From a candidate division WOR-3 bacterium (GTDB lineage Bacteria; Hydrothermota; Tepidihabitantia; SM23-42; JAOAFX01), in contig JBDRVV010000007.1 in the NCBI GenBank assembly GCA_039802005.1, forward strand, positions 1-64,000: a DNA stretch of 64,000 bases, given 5' to 3'. Below, in pieces: positions 1 through 8,820 of the stretch. Numbering within the stretch: position 1 is the first letter of the stretch; every line of letters starts with the position of its first letter. The notes below the pieces were generated by a model. It was not told the origin of the DNA, did not search any database, and saw only the letters and a program-made list of their open reading frames with translations. The translations under genes and the position numbers were made by a program.

Positions 1-129
1 AGTGGTCAAGCTCGCTTGACAATCCTCTCCCGTAGTGGTTAAGCTCGCTTGACCGATATTTTTGCAGAGCAAGCTCTGCCACTACAATTTTTATTGCATA
101 CCACCCTGCAGAGTAAACTCTGCTACTAC
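1..129. repeat. Cluster of four REP-like palindromes with GTAG feet
   Basis: Four short hairpins lie in tandem. Unit 1 (5-20) has arms GTCAAGC/GCTTGAC. Unit 2 (32-57) reads GTAGTGG, then a hairpin, then CGAT. Units 3 (64-85) and 4 (108-129) are inverted and carry arms GCAGAGC/GCTCTGC and GCAGAGT/ACTCTGC with CACTAC or TACTAC at the outer foot, which is GTAGTG or GTAGTA on the other strand. The GTAG tetranucleotide at the 5' foot of a palindrome and the paired, opposed arrangement are hallmarks of REP/BIME elements moved by RAYT (TnpA-REP) transposases. No RAYT gene is in the window. The left edge of the window truncates the foot of unit 1. Confidence 0.7.
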
Positions 130-142
130 AAATGATATTAAT

Positions 143-175
143 CTCCCCCTTTGGAAAAGGGGAACTAAGGGGGAT
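143..175. repeat. Dispersed C5T3/A4G4 palindromic repeat
   Basis: A CTCCCCCTTT run faces AAAAGGGG and then AAGGGGGAT, so the stretch can fold back on itself. Similar elements recur at 2081-2128, 35116-35160, 40961-41000 and 41025-41060, always between genes. It is a multicopy intergenic repeat of unknown origin. The rest of 176-271 shows nothing recognisable. Confidence 0.6.
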
Positions 176-271
176 TTTAGTTAACAACGAAGTATATTTG
201 TATTTTATCCAAAGAAGATTACCTGCTATTAAATACCACTTTCCTTAAACCTTATTAGTATAAGAACTTTA

Positions 272-1762
272 CTACTTGACTTTTACTACGCGTAAGAATT
301 GCTCATTAACACTGACAAAATATACGCCAGGGTTCAGGTCCGCCCCAATTTTTTCCGTTGAATATGTTCTTATCTTTCTACCGCTTATATCATAAACCGT
401 GCAATTTTGATTTTTACTACCTTCTAATATTGCAAAATGCGAAAATGGATTGGGAATGATAACTGGATTATTTATTATTTTTTGTTGTTTTCTATTATCT
501 GTAACCCCACCCGCAACATATTCATAAGCACCGATATCCCAGCGCAATCCCTGAGGACGGGAGACGCCAATAATATCATAAAGAACTTCAAGGAGTGAGT
601 CACCATGGTCAATTGCTGGTGAATTAGGCTGGAGTTGGAAATCGTTGTGTATTGAGTCAACAAATAATGGGTCCTGATTCAAGATATCGTGTGGTCCAAC
701 CACAGTTGGTGGGCTGGCACCAAAGATAAGATTATAATCACCAGTTGCCGTAGCAGTATCCGCCCACCAGTAACTCGTGTTGGTGTTGAAAAAGATATTG
801 TTTCTTACATCTTCATTCTGGGCATATTGCCCTTCAAATCCGACTCCATGCCATCTGATATAGGCAAAGGTGTTATTATAGACTTTCACATTACCGATAT
901 TTTTGACACAGAGTCCCCATGCACCACCACGAGCAAAGATGTTATTCTTAAAAATTATATCATGGGAATTATGATAGTAATTTGCTTCACCCATAAAAGC
1001 CTGGTGAAAATCAAAACCACGATTCCCATCAATCGTTACATAACAGGCATGCTCACCATTATTATCAAATGTCTGGAAACAATCTACATGGGCACTGCCC
1101 ACGGAATCAAAGTCAGTCCCGTGGAAGTAATTATTTTTGAATAAAATGCTATCACCAAAGAATCTTGTATAATCACAATCGCCAGGTCGGTAATAGAAAA
1201 GTTTTTCTATCTCATTGTTTTCAATTGTCCAGTTCGTGCCCTGGACACCTATCCCCATCTGACAATGGAAGATTTTATTGTTTGCAATATAAATATCCCT
1301 TCGCCAGGGCTGTGACCAGTTGCCCTGGATTGCAGTCTTACGAAAATTGGCAATGTAGTTATCAACTATTTCAACATTGTTGCTATTAATGAAAATGCCA
1401 AAATCACGCCAACTTGTTAGAGATGTATCCCATTCAATATTAAAACCTTCAATCCGTGTATAACTTCCATAGGTTGGTGAATTGGTATCAAAACCCCAGG
1501 TCGTGGCGGTTCTTCTTGGATCGGATTTGAAGACAATCTTTTGAGCGGGATTGCCCGAGCGTCTGAATAATACCCTTTCAGCATAAAAACCAGGAAGTAC
1601 CAGGACAGTATCACCGGCAACGACCGTAGAACACGCACGATTGATATGGCGCCAGGCAGAATCAGGACTGGTCCCGGACCAATTATCATTTCCATTGACT
1701 GAAACATAATATGTTGTCCCATAAGCACAGATTAACAAGCACACATACATTAATATTCTCAT
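272..1762 (-). CDS. Secreted right-handed beta-helix protein with T9SS-type sorting domain
   Basis: The 496-residue protein begins with a signal peptide (MRILMYVCLLICAYG). It continues with the 'YYVSVNGNDNWSGTSPDSAW' start typical of DUF1565/pectate-lyase-like parallel beta-helices. The centre repeats 'N-N-x-I/F-x-x-x' rungs such as IVDNYIANF, IYIANNKIF, WTIENNEIE and VKVYNNTFAY. The last ~70 residues match a type A C-terminal sorting domain (PNPFSHFAIL, TVYDISGRKI, NPGVYFVSV). Family knowledge suggests an extracellular or surface protein, perhaps carbohydrate-active. No catalytic residues can be assigned, so the substrate is unknown. The ATG at 1762 is preceded by a GGGGGT Shine-Dalgarno and its own promoter (1781-1808). 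It is transcribed alone, leftward. Confidence 0.8.
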   Translation of the reverse strand: MRILMYVCLLICAYGTTYYVSVNGNDNWSGTSPDSAWRHINRACSTVVAGDTVLVLPGFYAERVLFRRSGNPAQKIVFKSDPRRTATTWGFDTNSPTYGSYTRIEGFNIEWDTSLTSWRDFGIFINSNNVEIVDNYIANFRKTAIQGNWSQPWRRDIYIANNKIFHCQMGIGVQGTNWTIENNEIEKLFYYRPGDCDYTRFFGDSILFKNNYFHGTDFDSVGSAHVDCFQTFDNNGEHACYVTIDGNRGFDFHQAFMGEANYYHNSHDIIFKNNIFARGGAWGLCVKNIGNVKVYNNTFAYIRWHGVGFEGQYAQNEDVRNNIFFNTNTSYWWADTATATGDYNLIFGASPPTVVGPHDILNQDPLFVDSIHNDFQLQPNSPAIDHGDSLLEVLYDIIGVSRPQGLRWDIGAYEYVAGGVTDNRKQQKIINNPVIIPNPFSHFAILEGSKNQNCTVYDISGRKIRTYSTEKIGADLNPGVYFVSVNEQFLRVVKVK

Positions 1763-1780
1763 CCTGACCCCCAGTAATTG

Positions 1781-1808
1781 ATTTTATCCATAATATGAAA
1801 GGAGTCAA
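1781..1808 (-). promoter_or_regulatory. Promoter of the beta-helix gene
   Basis: TTGACT (1808-1803), a 16-bp spacer and TAAAAT (1786-1781) on the minus strand. About 18 nt including GGGGGT separate the -10 box from the ATG, so this mRNA has a short leader with an SD. Confidence 0.75.
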
Positions 1809-2208
1809 CAAGGTTATACGGTTTACGGTATCGTTAATCAAATCTCAAATCCCAAGCACCAAATCCCAAACAATAATTAAATCCCAATTTTTTTAAAAAA
1901 CGGAATGGAAATTATGAATTTAACGAATGAGATTGCTTTGCCCCAACGGGACTCGCAATGACAATTCGGATTTCGAATTGCGAATTGAACAGCGCATTAG
2001 CAATCTAATGCACTCCAAAAAATCGGCTATCGTTTTACGGTTTCGCCGCTCCTATCGTCAAATGGTTTCGTCTATCAGCCTAATCCCCCTATTTCCCCCC
2101 CCTTAGAAAAGGGGGATTAAGGGGATTTGAAAAAGGAAGACTAAAGACAACACTAAAAAATAGAAATCAGTATCCAACCTCCTAACCCACTTCCTCACCT
2201 AACTTCCA
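1809..2208. repeat. Intergenic patchwork of dispersed simple repeats
   Basis: No gene is visible. The stretch contains a 'caaatcccaagcacc...' repeat (1845-1870) that is identical over 26 bases to 59296-59321 inside a coding region. It also holds a 'gattgctttgcccc...cgcaatgac' element (about 1930-1962), ggatttcgaattgcgaatt motifs (about 1967-1987), and a C5/G5 palindrome (2081-2128). These look like multicopy repeat fragments of this genome. Confidence 0.6.
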
Positions 2209-4776
2209 TCATCTCAAAAGAATCGCCTTCTCACCCTGCTTATAATCACCTGCCTCTAACCGCACAAAATAGACACCCGCAGGAAGACGGCGACCCAAAT
2301 CATCATTACCAGACCAGATGATACCTGATGTATGATTCAGGATACAGGATTCAGGATTAAAGGATTGTACAACACGACCTGAAACGTCATAGATCTTTAA
2401 AGAAATTTCGGATTTCGGATTTCGGATTGCGGATTTGTTTTGGATTTGGAATTTAATCAAGCAATGGTTTTTGAATGGATTTGGAGAAACGATAAGGGCG
2501 ATTTTGTGGCTAATTTTTTCTACCTCCATAATTTCCTGTCCATCGGGCCATTCAATTATCTTGCAATAAACATCAAACCAGTGGGCGGGTATGCGGGTAT
2601 CGTTCCATACGATATAAATGCGATTGTTTGCTGAGAAACAACTGGCATATGATTGTTCAGCATTGGTTGTATCATTATCAACCCGGAAATTATCACCAAT
2701 CTTGTTGCCTTGCGAATCAAAAAATTGTCCAAAAAGGTCAGCATTGCCATTAGGCTGATCATCCCATAGGACAAAGAATTTCCCATCGCTGTTGGAAACA
2801 ACCGAATAAAAGTTTTTATAAGCAATTGTATCGTCACTAATGATAAAATTATTGCCAATTTTCTGGAGCGTGCTGTCCAGAAACTGACCGATCATTTTTG
2901 TTTGATTTGCGTTAAGCCAGACAAATAAGTAGCGGTCAATGCCCCTTGCTCCACAGATAGGATAATACGATGCCGGTTCGTCATTAAGAATTATTGATGA
3001 AGATACTGGAATGCCGTTGTAGTCAAATTCCTGAATGGCGATAATGACTGAATCACCAGTGTTGCATGAAATAGGCACAACAAACTTTCCATTACCTTCG
3101 TCCACTGCGGACCAACCCAAATTATATCCCGAAGAATCAACATAGGGATTGAATTGATTACCATAGGGGATGCCCATAGTATCCAAAATCATTCCGTAGA
3201 TTTTATCAATGGTTGCGATATTCTCATGCCAAATCACTACGAAACGACCATTGGACAGGGTGGTTATTCTCGGGAATGATAGTTGATCTATTCCTGAAGA
3301 AATGCTAATTTGATAATTTTCACCAATGGGGTTGCCATCATAATCAAATCTCTGGGCATAAATCTGATGATTTGAATCGGGTAAAGTTCTTGCCCAGACA
3401 ACAAGATAGATATTTGAATTTATCCCGATTGTTGAATAATCAGCATTCGCATAGGTGTTGATTCTAAAATCATCACCATAGGGATTGGCATAGGCATTAT
3501 AGCGTCTGCCGTAACAATTTGGGAGGTTAAAATAATCCGGATAACGCCGCCAGTCAGTCCAGACGATAAAGAAGTTACCATTATTATCTGCCACGATGCC
3601 AGGCAAGATTTGGGCTTCACCACCTTTGTCATCAGTAATTACATAATTGTTTCCGATAAGATTACCATCAAATGAGACCTTTTGGCACAAAATATCATAT
3701 ATATTTCCACTCAAACATCTTGCCCAGGTTATGATAAAGTATTGGGAGGTTAAATCTATTTTGGGATTCATATTACGTGTGCCTACGGGTTCACTTATGC
3801 GGATATTATTTCCGATTAGCTCTCCATTACACTTAATTCGCTGTAAATAGACGGCGCTAATTCCATTTTGAAATGCGACAAAAAAGATTGAATCCTTGAC
3901 GGCTATAGCCTGATACCGAGCAGTATCAATACCAACCTCATCAATTTTAATTATCCCCGTGATCGGCGTGAGTGTTGAATCAAATATCTGACAGTTTATA
4001 TCACCCTGTCCACCAACACTTGCCATCCAGGATACAAAAAGATTGCCCTGTTCATCAAATTTTAATTTCGGATAACTTTCGCTTGTACTCGCTGTATCAT
4101 TTATGAGTTTGAAATTTTCACCAATTCTATTGCCCACCGAGTCAAATATCTGTGCCCAGATTTCGTTATTGAAAGACCAGGATACAATAAAATTACCATT
4201 ATCTTTTATGCCGACACCAGGAATTTGATAACTGTAGGCAACTGCTGAATCCGAGACCAAGAAATTTGTGCCAACCGGATTCCCATTTGCATCGAAAATC
4301 TGTCCATATATTCTATTTTCATAATTTTTTAACCAGACAATAACAGATCTGCCGCTTTTTGAAACCGCAATTGCCGGATATGAACAACCCGAAACTGAAT
4401 TTACTACAAAAGAAAGACCATAGGGAATGCCGTTCTTATTAAATCTTCGGGAGAGCACATTTTGACGCTGGATATAAACAATTACGAAATTGCCACTTGT
4501 GTCACCATCAATGGAAGGTTGACTCATACAGCCAGCTGTTGTATCATCGTTCAAACAGAAATTTGTGTTTATTGTATCACCAAAGGCATTTATTAAAGTT
4601 CCGAATACTCTCATTCCGTTGGTAGGAGTGCGCAAGTCATACCAGATTATTGCTCCGCCTGAATCATAACATGTAATTGATGGATATAACTGCGGCGAAT
4701 GACCCGGATAATCTTCGCTATTCACCTGGAAATCAGTAATAATAGTTTGACCGAGTAAAAACAGCACGATTAACAT
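2209..4776 (-). CDS. Large secreted repeat protein with T9SS-type sorting domain
   Basis: I choose the ATG at 4776 (855 residues, MLIVLFLLGQTIITD signal peptide) rather than the TTG at 4821, because that TTG is the start of the -35 box TTGACA of the gene's own promoter. The body is a long series of beta-propeller-like units. Each pairs a 'GNFVVSW/GRFVVIW' strand with a 'D.xGNxIGxNFxI' strand, and about a dozen copies are visible. The C-terminal ~90 residues form a type A sorting domain (SPNPFKNHCLIKFQ, LKIYDVSGRVV, LPAGVYFVRLEAGDY). The loop after LIKFQ is lengthened by translated dispersed repeats (see findings). It is probably a secreted or surface protein. No enzymatic motif is visible and its function is unknown. 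Confidence 0.75.
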   Translation of the reverse strand: MLIVLFLLGQTIITDFQVNSEDYPGHSPQLYPSITCYDSGGAIIWYDLRTPTNGMRVFGTLINAFGDTINTNFCLNDDTTAGCMSQPSIDGDTSGNFVIVYIQRQNVLSRRFNKNGIPYGLSFVVNSVSGCSYPAIAVSKSGRSVIVWLKNYENRIYGQIFDANGNPVGTNFLVSDSAVAYSYQIPGVGIKDNGNFIVSWSFNNEIWAQIFDSVGNRIGENFKLINDTASTSESYPKLKFDEQGNLFVSWMASVGGQGDINCQIFDSTLTPITGIIKIDEVGIDTARYQAIAVKDSIFFVAFQNGISAVYLQRIKCNGELIGNNIRISEPVGTRNMNPKIDLTSQYFIITWARCLSGNIYDILCQKVSFDGNLIGNNYVITDDKGGEAQILPGIVADNNGNFFIVWTDWRRYPDYFNLPNCYGRRYNAYANPYGDDFRINTYANADYSTIGINSNIYLVVWARTLPDSNHQIYAQRFDYDGNPIGENYQISISSGIDQLSFPRITTLSNGRFVVIWHENIATIDKIYGMILDTMGIPYGNQFNPYVDSSGYNLGWSAVDEGNGKFVVPISCNTGDSVIIAIQEFDYNGIPVSSSIILNDEPASYYPICGARGIDRYLFVWLNANQTKMIGQFLDSTLQKIGNNFIISDDTIAYKNFYSVVSNSDGKFFVLWDDQPNGNADLFGQFFDSQGNKIGDNFRVDNDTTNAEQSYASCFSANNRIYIVWNDTRIPAHWFDVYCKIIEWPDGQEIMEVEKISHKIALIVSPNPFKNHCLIKFQIQNKSAIRNPKSEISLKIYDVSGRVVQSFNPESCILNHTSGIIWSGNDDLGRRLPAGVYFVRLEAGDYKQGEKAILLR

Positions 4777-4793
4777 AATTCTCTCTTTGTAAA

Positions 4794-4821
4794 ATTTTAC
4801 ATAAAAATTTTTAGGTGTCAA
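4794..4821 (-). promoter_or_regulatory. Promoter of the large repeat protein
   Basis: TTGACA (4821-4816), a 16-bp spacer and TAAAAT (4799-4794) on the minus strand. A 17-nt gap containing AGAGAG leads to the ATG at 4776. The -35 box overlaps the false TTG start of the long reading frame. Confidence 0.7.
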
Positions 4822-4847
4822 TGAGTAAGTCGTTTTTTATATCCATA

Positions 4848-4875
4848 TTGACTTTATTATTTTTTTTTATAAAAT
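4848..4875 (+). promoter_or_regulatory. Leaderless promoter of nnr
   Basis: TTGACT (4848-4853), 16 bp, TAAAAT (4870-4875), then only 6 nt to the ATG at 4882 and no Shine-Dalgarno. It is divergent from the promoter at 4794-4821. Confidence 0.65.
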
Positions 4876-4881
4876 TAAATT

Positions 4882-6444
4882 ATGCGGCTGGTAAATAATC
4901 GGGAAATGCAAGAGATAGATAAATGGGCACAGGAATTTTTAAAAATCTCGGGCACAGTTTTAATGGAAAATGCGGGAAGGGGAAGCGTGGAGGTGCTGAG
5001 GGAATATTTTGAACTTGAAGGCTTGAATGTTTTGGTCGTCTGTGGCAAGGGGAATAATGGTGGTGATGGATTTGTTATTGCTCGTCATTTAAAAAATCAT
5101 GGTAGTAATGTTCGGATTGTCTTGCTTGGCAGGGGGGATGAGCTCAAAGGCGATGCCCTGCTGAATTATCAGATAGCCAGAAAGGCAAAATTTGAAGTCA
5201 TTGAAATTAACTCAGTACAAAAATTGAGAAAGGTTTTTCAGAACTACAAATATGATTGTATCATTGATGCAATCTTTGGAACTGGGTTTAAAGGAAAACC
5301 TGAAGGAATTTTTCTTGAGGCGATAAGACTGATTAATAATAGTGATGCCTTTGTCTTTTCAGTGGATATCCCTTCTGGAATCAACGGCGATACCGGAAGA
5401 TTTGAAGAGTCCTGCGTCATTGCTGATGCCACAGCGGTGATGTGTTTGCCCAAACGAGGAAATTTTCTCTATCCAGGAAGGGCATTCTGCGGTGATATTT
5501 ATCTCGTTGATATTGGTGTGCCCTATGAATTGATTGATAAAGGATTTCCGCACATTTTGGAGTATGACGATATTTATGACATTCTACCTTTCCGCGACCC
5601 TGCCGGCAACAAGGGGACATTCGGGCAGGTTTTGATAATTGCCGGTGCCAGGGGATTTTCCGGAGCAGCGGCAATGGCTTCAATTTCTTGTTTACGTATG
5701 GGTGCGGGTTTAGTCCGACTTGCAGCACCTGAAGGGATTATGGATAGCCTTGAGGCAAAATTACTTGAAGTGGTAAAAGTTCCACTCAAGCAAACTAACG
5801 AAGAGACCATAAGTGCCAGGGCAGTTGATACAATTATTCCTTTACTGGATAAGACCGATGTGGTGATAATCGGTCCGGGATTAACAACTAATAAAGAAAC
5901 TGCTGAGTTTGTTACAAATTTATTACCACAATTAAAGATTCCAACTATCATTGATGCTGATGCACTCAATATCATCAGTCAGGATGTGAAGATATTTAAG
6001 AAAATAAAAACCGATTTTATTCTAACACCCCATCCTGGAGAATTATCAAGATTGACTGGATTACCGATTCCAAGAATCAATGAAGAAAGGATAGATCTGG
6101 CATTGAAATATGCGAAAGAGTTTGGGGGAATTTTGATCCTTAAAGGAGCGCCGACAGTGATTGCCTCACCAGAGGGTGAATTATATGTAAATTCCACGGG
6201 AAACTCTGGCCTGGCAACCGCGGGAAGTGGTGATGTTCTTGTTGGAATGATCGGTGGTTTGCTTGCCCAGGGTTTGACAACTATCTCTTCAGCAATCGGT
6301 GGTGTATTTCTTCATGGTCTTTGTGCTGACCTATATGTAAAAGAACATAACGAATATTCGCTCATCGCTGGCGATTTGATTGATTACATACCAAAGAGTT
6401 TGAATTTTATTATAAATAAAGAGTATGAAAAAGAACAAATGTGA
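4882..6444 (+). CDS. nnr: Bifunctional NAD(P)HX epimerase / ADP-dependent dehydratase
   Basis: The 520-residue protein repairs hydrated NAD(P)H. Residues ~1-215 are the YjeF_N epimerase domain (VCGKGNNGGDGFVIARHL, IIDAIFGTGFKG, VDIPSGINGDTG). Residues ~230-510 are the ribokinase-like dehydratase domain (GTFGQVLIIAGARGFSGAA, VIIGPGL, ADALNI, LTPHPGELSRL, TAGSGDVLVGMIGGLLAQG). The length and domain order match bacterial Nnr. It is the first gene of an operon with the propeller protein and tatC, and starts from a leaderless promoter. The stop codon overlaps the next ATG (TGATG). Confidence 0.95.
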   Translation: MRLVNNREMQEIDKWAQEFLKISGTVLMENAGRGSVEVLREYFELEGLNVLVVCGKGNNGGDGFVIARHLKNHGSNVRIVLLGRGDELKGDALLNYQIARKAKFEVIEINSVQKLRKVFQNYKYDCIIDAIFGTGFKGKPEGIFLEAIRLINNSDAFVFSVDIPSGINGDTGRFEESCVIADATAVMCLPKRGNFLYPGRAFCGDIYLVDIGVPYELIDKGFPHILEYDDIYDILPFRDPAGNKGTFGQVLIIAGARGFSGAAAMASISCLRMGAGLVRLAAPEGIMDSLEAKLLEVVKVPLKQTNEETISARAVDTIIPLLDKTDVVIIGPGLTTNKETAEFVTNLLPQLKIPTIIDADALNIISQDVKIFKKIKTDFILTPHPGELSRLTGLPIPRINEERIDLALKYAKEFGGILILKGAPTVIASPEGELYVNSTGNSGLATAGSGDVLVGMIGGLLAQGLTTISSAIGGVFLHGLCADLYVKEHNEYSLIAGDLIDYIPKSLNFIINKEYEKEQM

Positions 6445-7925
6445 TGAATAAAAAAAATTGGATTATAATTTTATTAGTCATTTTTCTTAAATTATATGCA
6501 ATTGAGATATATCCCCAGAATATATTTTTAGACCACTATGAGATAATTCCACCGCTGGGGAAGATAAAATCCATTGCTACATCAATGAATAAAATTTTTG
6601 CAATAAGTGATAATTATCTTTTGTTTTTTGATAAAAATACATTGGAACTTATAAGGACGACATATTTTAGTCAGGATATTTCACTCGTTGCCTATGACCC
6701 ATTTTATGACGAACTCTGGATTTCAAGTGTCAATTCAATCGTTCGTTATAACATAAGTTCGGGTAGTATAAGGGAATATCATTTCAATAACTTTGTGAAA
6801 AGTATTGGTCTGACATCGGATAAGGTTTATATCCTCTCTCAGAAAAAAATTGCGCTTGACCGTATAACTGGAAAATTTGAGATAGTATCTGAATTCCCTG
6901 AAAATACGGTATGGTACAATATTTTTGAGAAAAAATTACTGGACAATTACAGATTTCTTTCTCCATTTTTCTATCAGGATTATTTAAATGAAACGAACGA
7001 CCCATTTTATCAATATGAAATCACTGCCCTCTATCAGGATGGGATATATTTGTATGTCGGCACTAACAAGTATGGAATATTGAGATACAACACGGTGTCG
7101 CTGGTGAGAGACCGCATTATATACGGACCCCTGAGCACCTACAATATAAAACTTAAAAAGTTTAACGACAAATATTATTTTATTTCTGAGGCAGGGATTT
7201 CAAGTTTGTCATCTGACGGCAAAAATCTGTGGAGCTATTTCAGGCTATCAAAGAAACCCGGTGATTTTTTGTTTATCGGGAATGAATACATTATATCTTT
7301 TGGCAGCCAACTTACGAAAATCAGTGGTGCAGTATCACTGCCGATTACTCAATTTGGTAATAATATTATAACACTCAATTTTGACCAAACAAGTATTTAT
7401 GTGGGCACTGTTGATGGTATGTATAAGATTCTAAGGGAAACAAGAGAACCTATTGAATTTGGTCCAGACCGTTATCCGGTATATGTAATTTACCCGTCTA
7501 ATGAACAAATATTTGTCGGTGGAGAATTTGCTACTTACAGATTTGACCAGAGACTCAACCAATGGTTTCAGATAATGCCCTGGGGAGCAAAGGATATATG
7601 TGAAGTGAAATCAAATTTTTACTTTCTTACAGTTGATAACCAGTTGATAAGATACAAACCTTTTGGAGATTCAATTCTAATAGATAGTGATACGAATGTA
7701 ATTCTTTTACCTTATTTCAATATTTATGATATAGATTCGGATGGTAAGATATTATATTGTGCTACTGGTTCTGGAATTAACTACTTTGACCCCGAGACAC
7801 AATTATACAATCCTATATACAATCTTCCGCGTATAAAATATAATAATGTGGCAGTTGTTAACGAAGATATTATCGCCATTTCTGATAATTGTATCTATCG
7901 CCTGCCGATAAAATACCGCGATTGA
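6444..7925 (+). CDS. Exported beta-propeller-like protein of unknown function
   Basis: The protein is 493 residues long from the ATG at 6444, which overlaps the nnr stop (TGATG). A GTG at 6441 would add one residue. An N-terminal hydrophobic segment (WIIILLVIFLKLYA) suggests export. The remainder repeats short beta-rich units of the type 'I/VxxIxxxxxxxYVGTxxGIxxYN', as in two-component-regulator or WD-like propellers (e.g. YLYVGTNKYGILRYN, SIYVGTVDGMYKI, LYCATGSGINYFDP). No catalytic motif is visible. Its place between nnr and tatC does not reveal a role. It could be a periplasmic or cell-surface scaffold. Confidence 0.65.
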   Translation: MNKKNWIIILLVIFLKLYAIEIYPQNIFLDHYEIIPPLGKIKSIATSMNKIFAISDNYLLFFDKNTLELIRTTYFSQDISLVAYDPFYDELWISSVNSIVRYNISSGSIREYHFNNFVKSIGLTSDKVYILSQKKIALDRITGKFEIVSEFPENTVWYNIFEKKLLDNYRFLSPFFYQDYLNETNDPFYQYEITALYQDGIYLYVGTNKYGILRYNTVSLVRDRIIYGPLSTYNIKLKKFNDKYYFISEAGISSLSSDGKNLWSYFRLSKKPGDFLFIGNEYIISFGSQLTKISGAVSLPITQFGNNIITLNFDQTSIYVGTVDGMYKILRETREPIEFGPDRYPVYVIYPSNEQIFVGGEFATYRFDQRLNQWFQIMPWGAKDICEVKSNFYFLTVDNQLIRYKPFGDSILIDSDTNVILLPYFNIYDIDSDGKILYCATGSGINYFDPETQLYNPIYNLPRIKYNNVAVVNEDIIAISDNCIYRLPIKYRD

Positions 7926-7926
7926 G

Positions 7927-8643
7927 GTGTTCCTGAAGGAAAAACAGGCATCATTTATTGAACATCTTGAAGAATTAAGAAAAAGGATATTAATCTCAAT
8001 TGGTTTTGTTTTAGTTTTTTCGGTGATCTGTTTTTTCTTCTCTCGCAAAATTCTGCACTTTATTATTGAATGGATAAATATTGAGACCGCTTATTTCTTT
8101 TCACCAACTGAGGCATTTATAGTTAATATCAAGGTTGCGATATTTGCGGGTATTTTTCTTTCATTTCCGATAATACTCTATCAGATATGGGCATTTATTG
8201 GTCCGGGATTGACTAAAAGAGAACAGCAGGTTTCTTTGCCTTTTTTGATTTCCGGGATGATATTATTTTTTATCGGACTTGCCTTCGCATATTTTATTTT
8301 GATTCCACTGGGCTTGAAATTTTTCTTTTCTTTTGGCACAGAGAATATTAAACCAATAATGAATATCAATAAAATCCTTGAATTTATCTTCTGGTGTGCT
8401 ATTGGTAGCGGTTTTTTATTTCAATTACCTTTGATTATTTTCTTTTTGATTAAACTCGGCATTATGGATGCGCGAACAATAACCCGACATCGTGCCGAAT
8501 TCATTGTCGGAGTCCTTATAATTGCAGCAATAATAACACCGACCGGTGATATGTTTACTCTTTTGTTGATATCTATCCCTTTAATACTCCTTATTGAAAT
8601 AGGAATTTTGTTCGCAAAAATTACGGGCGGTAAGAAAAAATAA
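7927..8643 (+). CDS. tatC: Sec-independent protein translocase subunit TatC
   Basis: The 238-residue integral membrane protein is the receptor subunit of the twin-arginine translocase, which exports folded proteins. The N-terminus FIEHLEELRKRILIS is the canonical TatC cytoplasmic motif. The first periplasmic loop carries 'FFSPTEAFIVNIKVA' followed by 'FPIILYQIWAFIGPGL', and six hydrophobic segments are visible. The start is GTG at 7927, one base after the preceding stop. tatA/B are not in the window. A likely Tat substrate, the radical SAM enzyme at 23569, is. Confidence 0.95.
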   Translation: MFLKEKQASFIEHLEELRKRILISIGFVLVFSVICFFFSRKILHFIIEWINIETAYFFSPTEAFIVNIKVAIFAGIFLSFPIILYQIWAFIGPGLTKREQQVSLPFLISGMILFFIGLAFAYFILIPLGLKFFFSFGTENIKPIMNINKILEFIFWCAIGSGFLFQLPLIIFFLIKLGIMDARTITRHRAEFIVGVLIIAAIITPTGDMFTLLLISIPLILLIEIGILFAKITGGKKK

Positions 8644-8663
8644 TCGGGTTTATATACCTTAAA

Positions 8664-8735
8664 AGGCGGCAGCCGGATTTGCACCGGCGAATAGCGGTTT
8701 TGCAGACCGCCGCCTTGCTGCTTGGCTATGCCGCC
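8664..8735 (-). tRNA. tRNA-Cys (anticodon GCA)
   Basis: On the minus strand the acceptor GGCGGCA (8735-8729) pairs with TGCCGCC (8671-8665). The anticodon arm is GCGGT-CTGCAAA-ACCGC with anticodon GCA. The T arm is GCCGG-TGCAAAT-CCGGC. The discriminator base at 8664 is U, as expected for tRNA-Cys. CCA is not encoded (TTT follows). The D arm has a short GCC/GGC stem. Confidence 0.95.
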
Positions 8736-8745
8736 TGATTACTGA

Positions 8746-8773
8746 AGTATATTTAAAAAAAGAATAAAGTCAA
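8746..8773 (-). promoter_or_regulatory. Promoter of tRNA-Cys
   Basis: TTGACT (8773-8768), 16 bp, TATACT (8751-8746) on the minus strand, 10 nt before the mature tRNA 5' end. It is divergent from the murA promoter 12 bp away. Confidence 0.75.
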
Positions 8774-8785
8774 GCGTTGTTCTTA

Positions 8786-8813
8786 TTGACATTTTTATAA
8801 AAATAACTATAAT
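8786..8813 (+). promoter_or_regulatory. Leaderless promoter of murA
   Basis: TTGACA (8786-8791), 16 bp, TATAAT (8808-8813), then CTTTTTT and the ATG at 8821. Transcription would start at or next to the ATG. There is no Shine-Dalgarno. Confidence 0.8.
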
Positions 8814-8820
8814 CTTTTTT

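Noticed and set aside
689-1389. Plus-strand open frames of 151 and 74 codons
   Set aside because: They are antisense to the beta-helix gene, which has a signal peptide, repeats and a sorting domain in its own frame.
4777-4821. TTG start for the large repeat protein
   Set aside because: That TTG is part of the TTGACA -35 box, and the signal peptide begins at the ATG at 4776.
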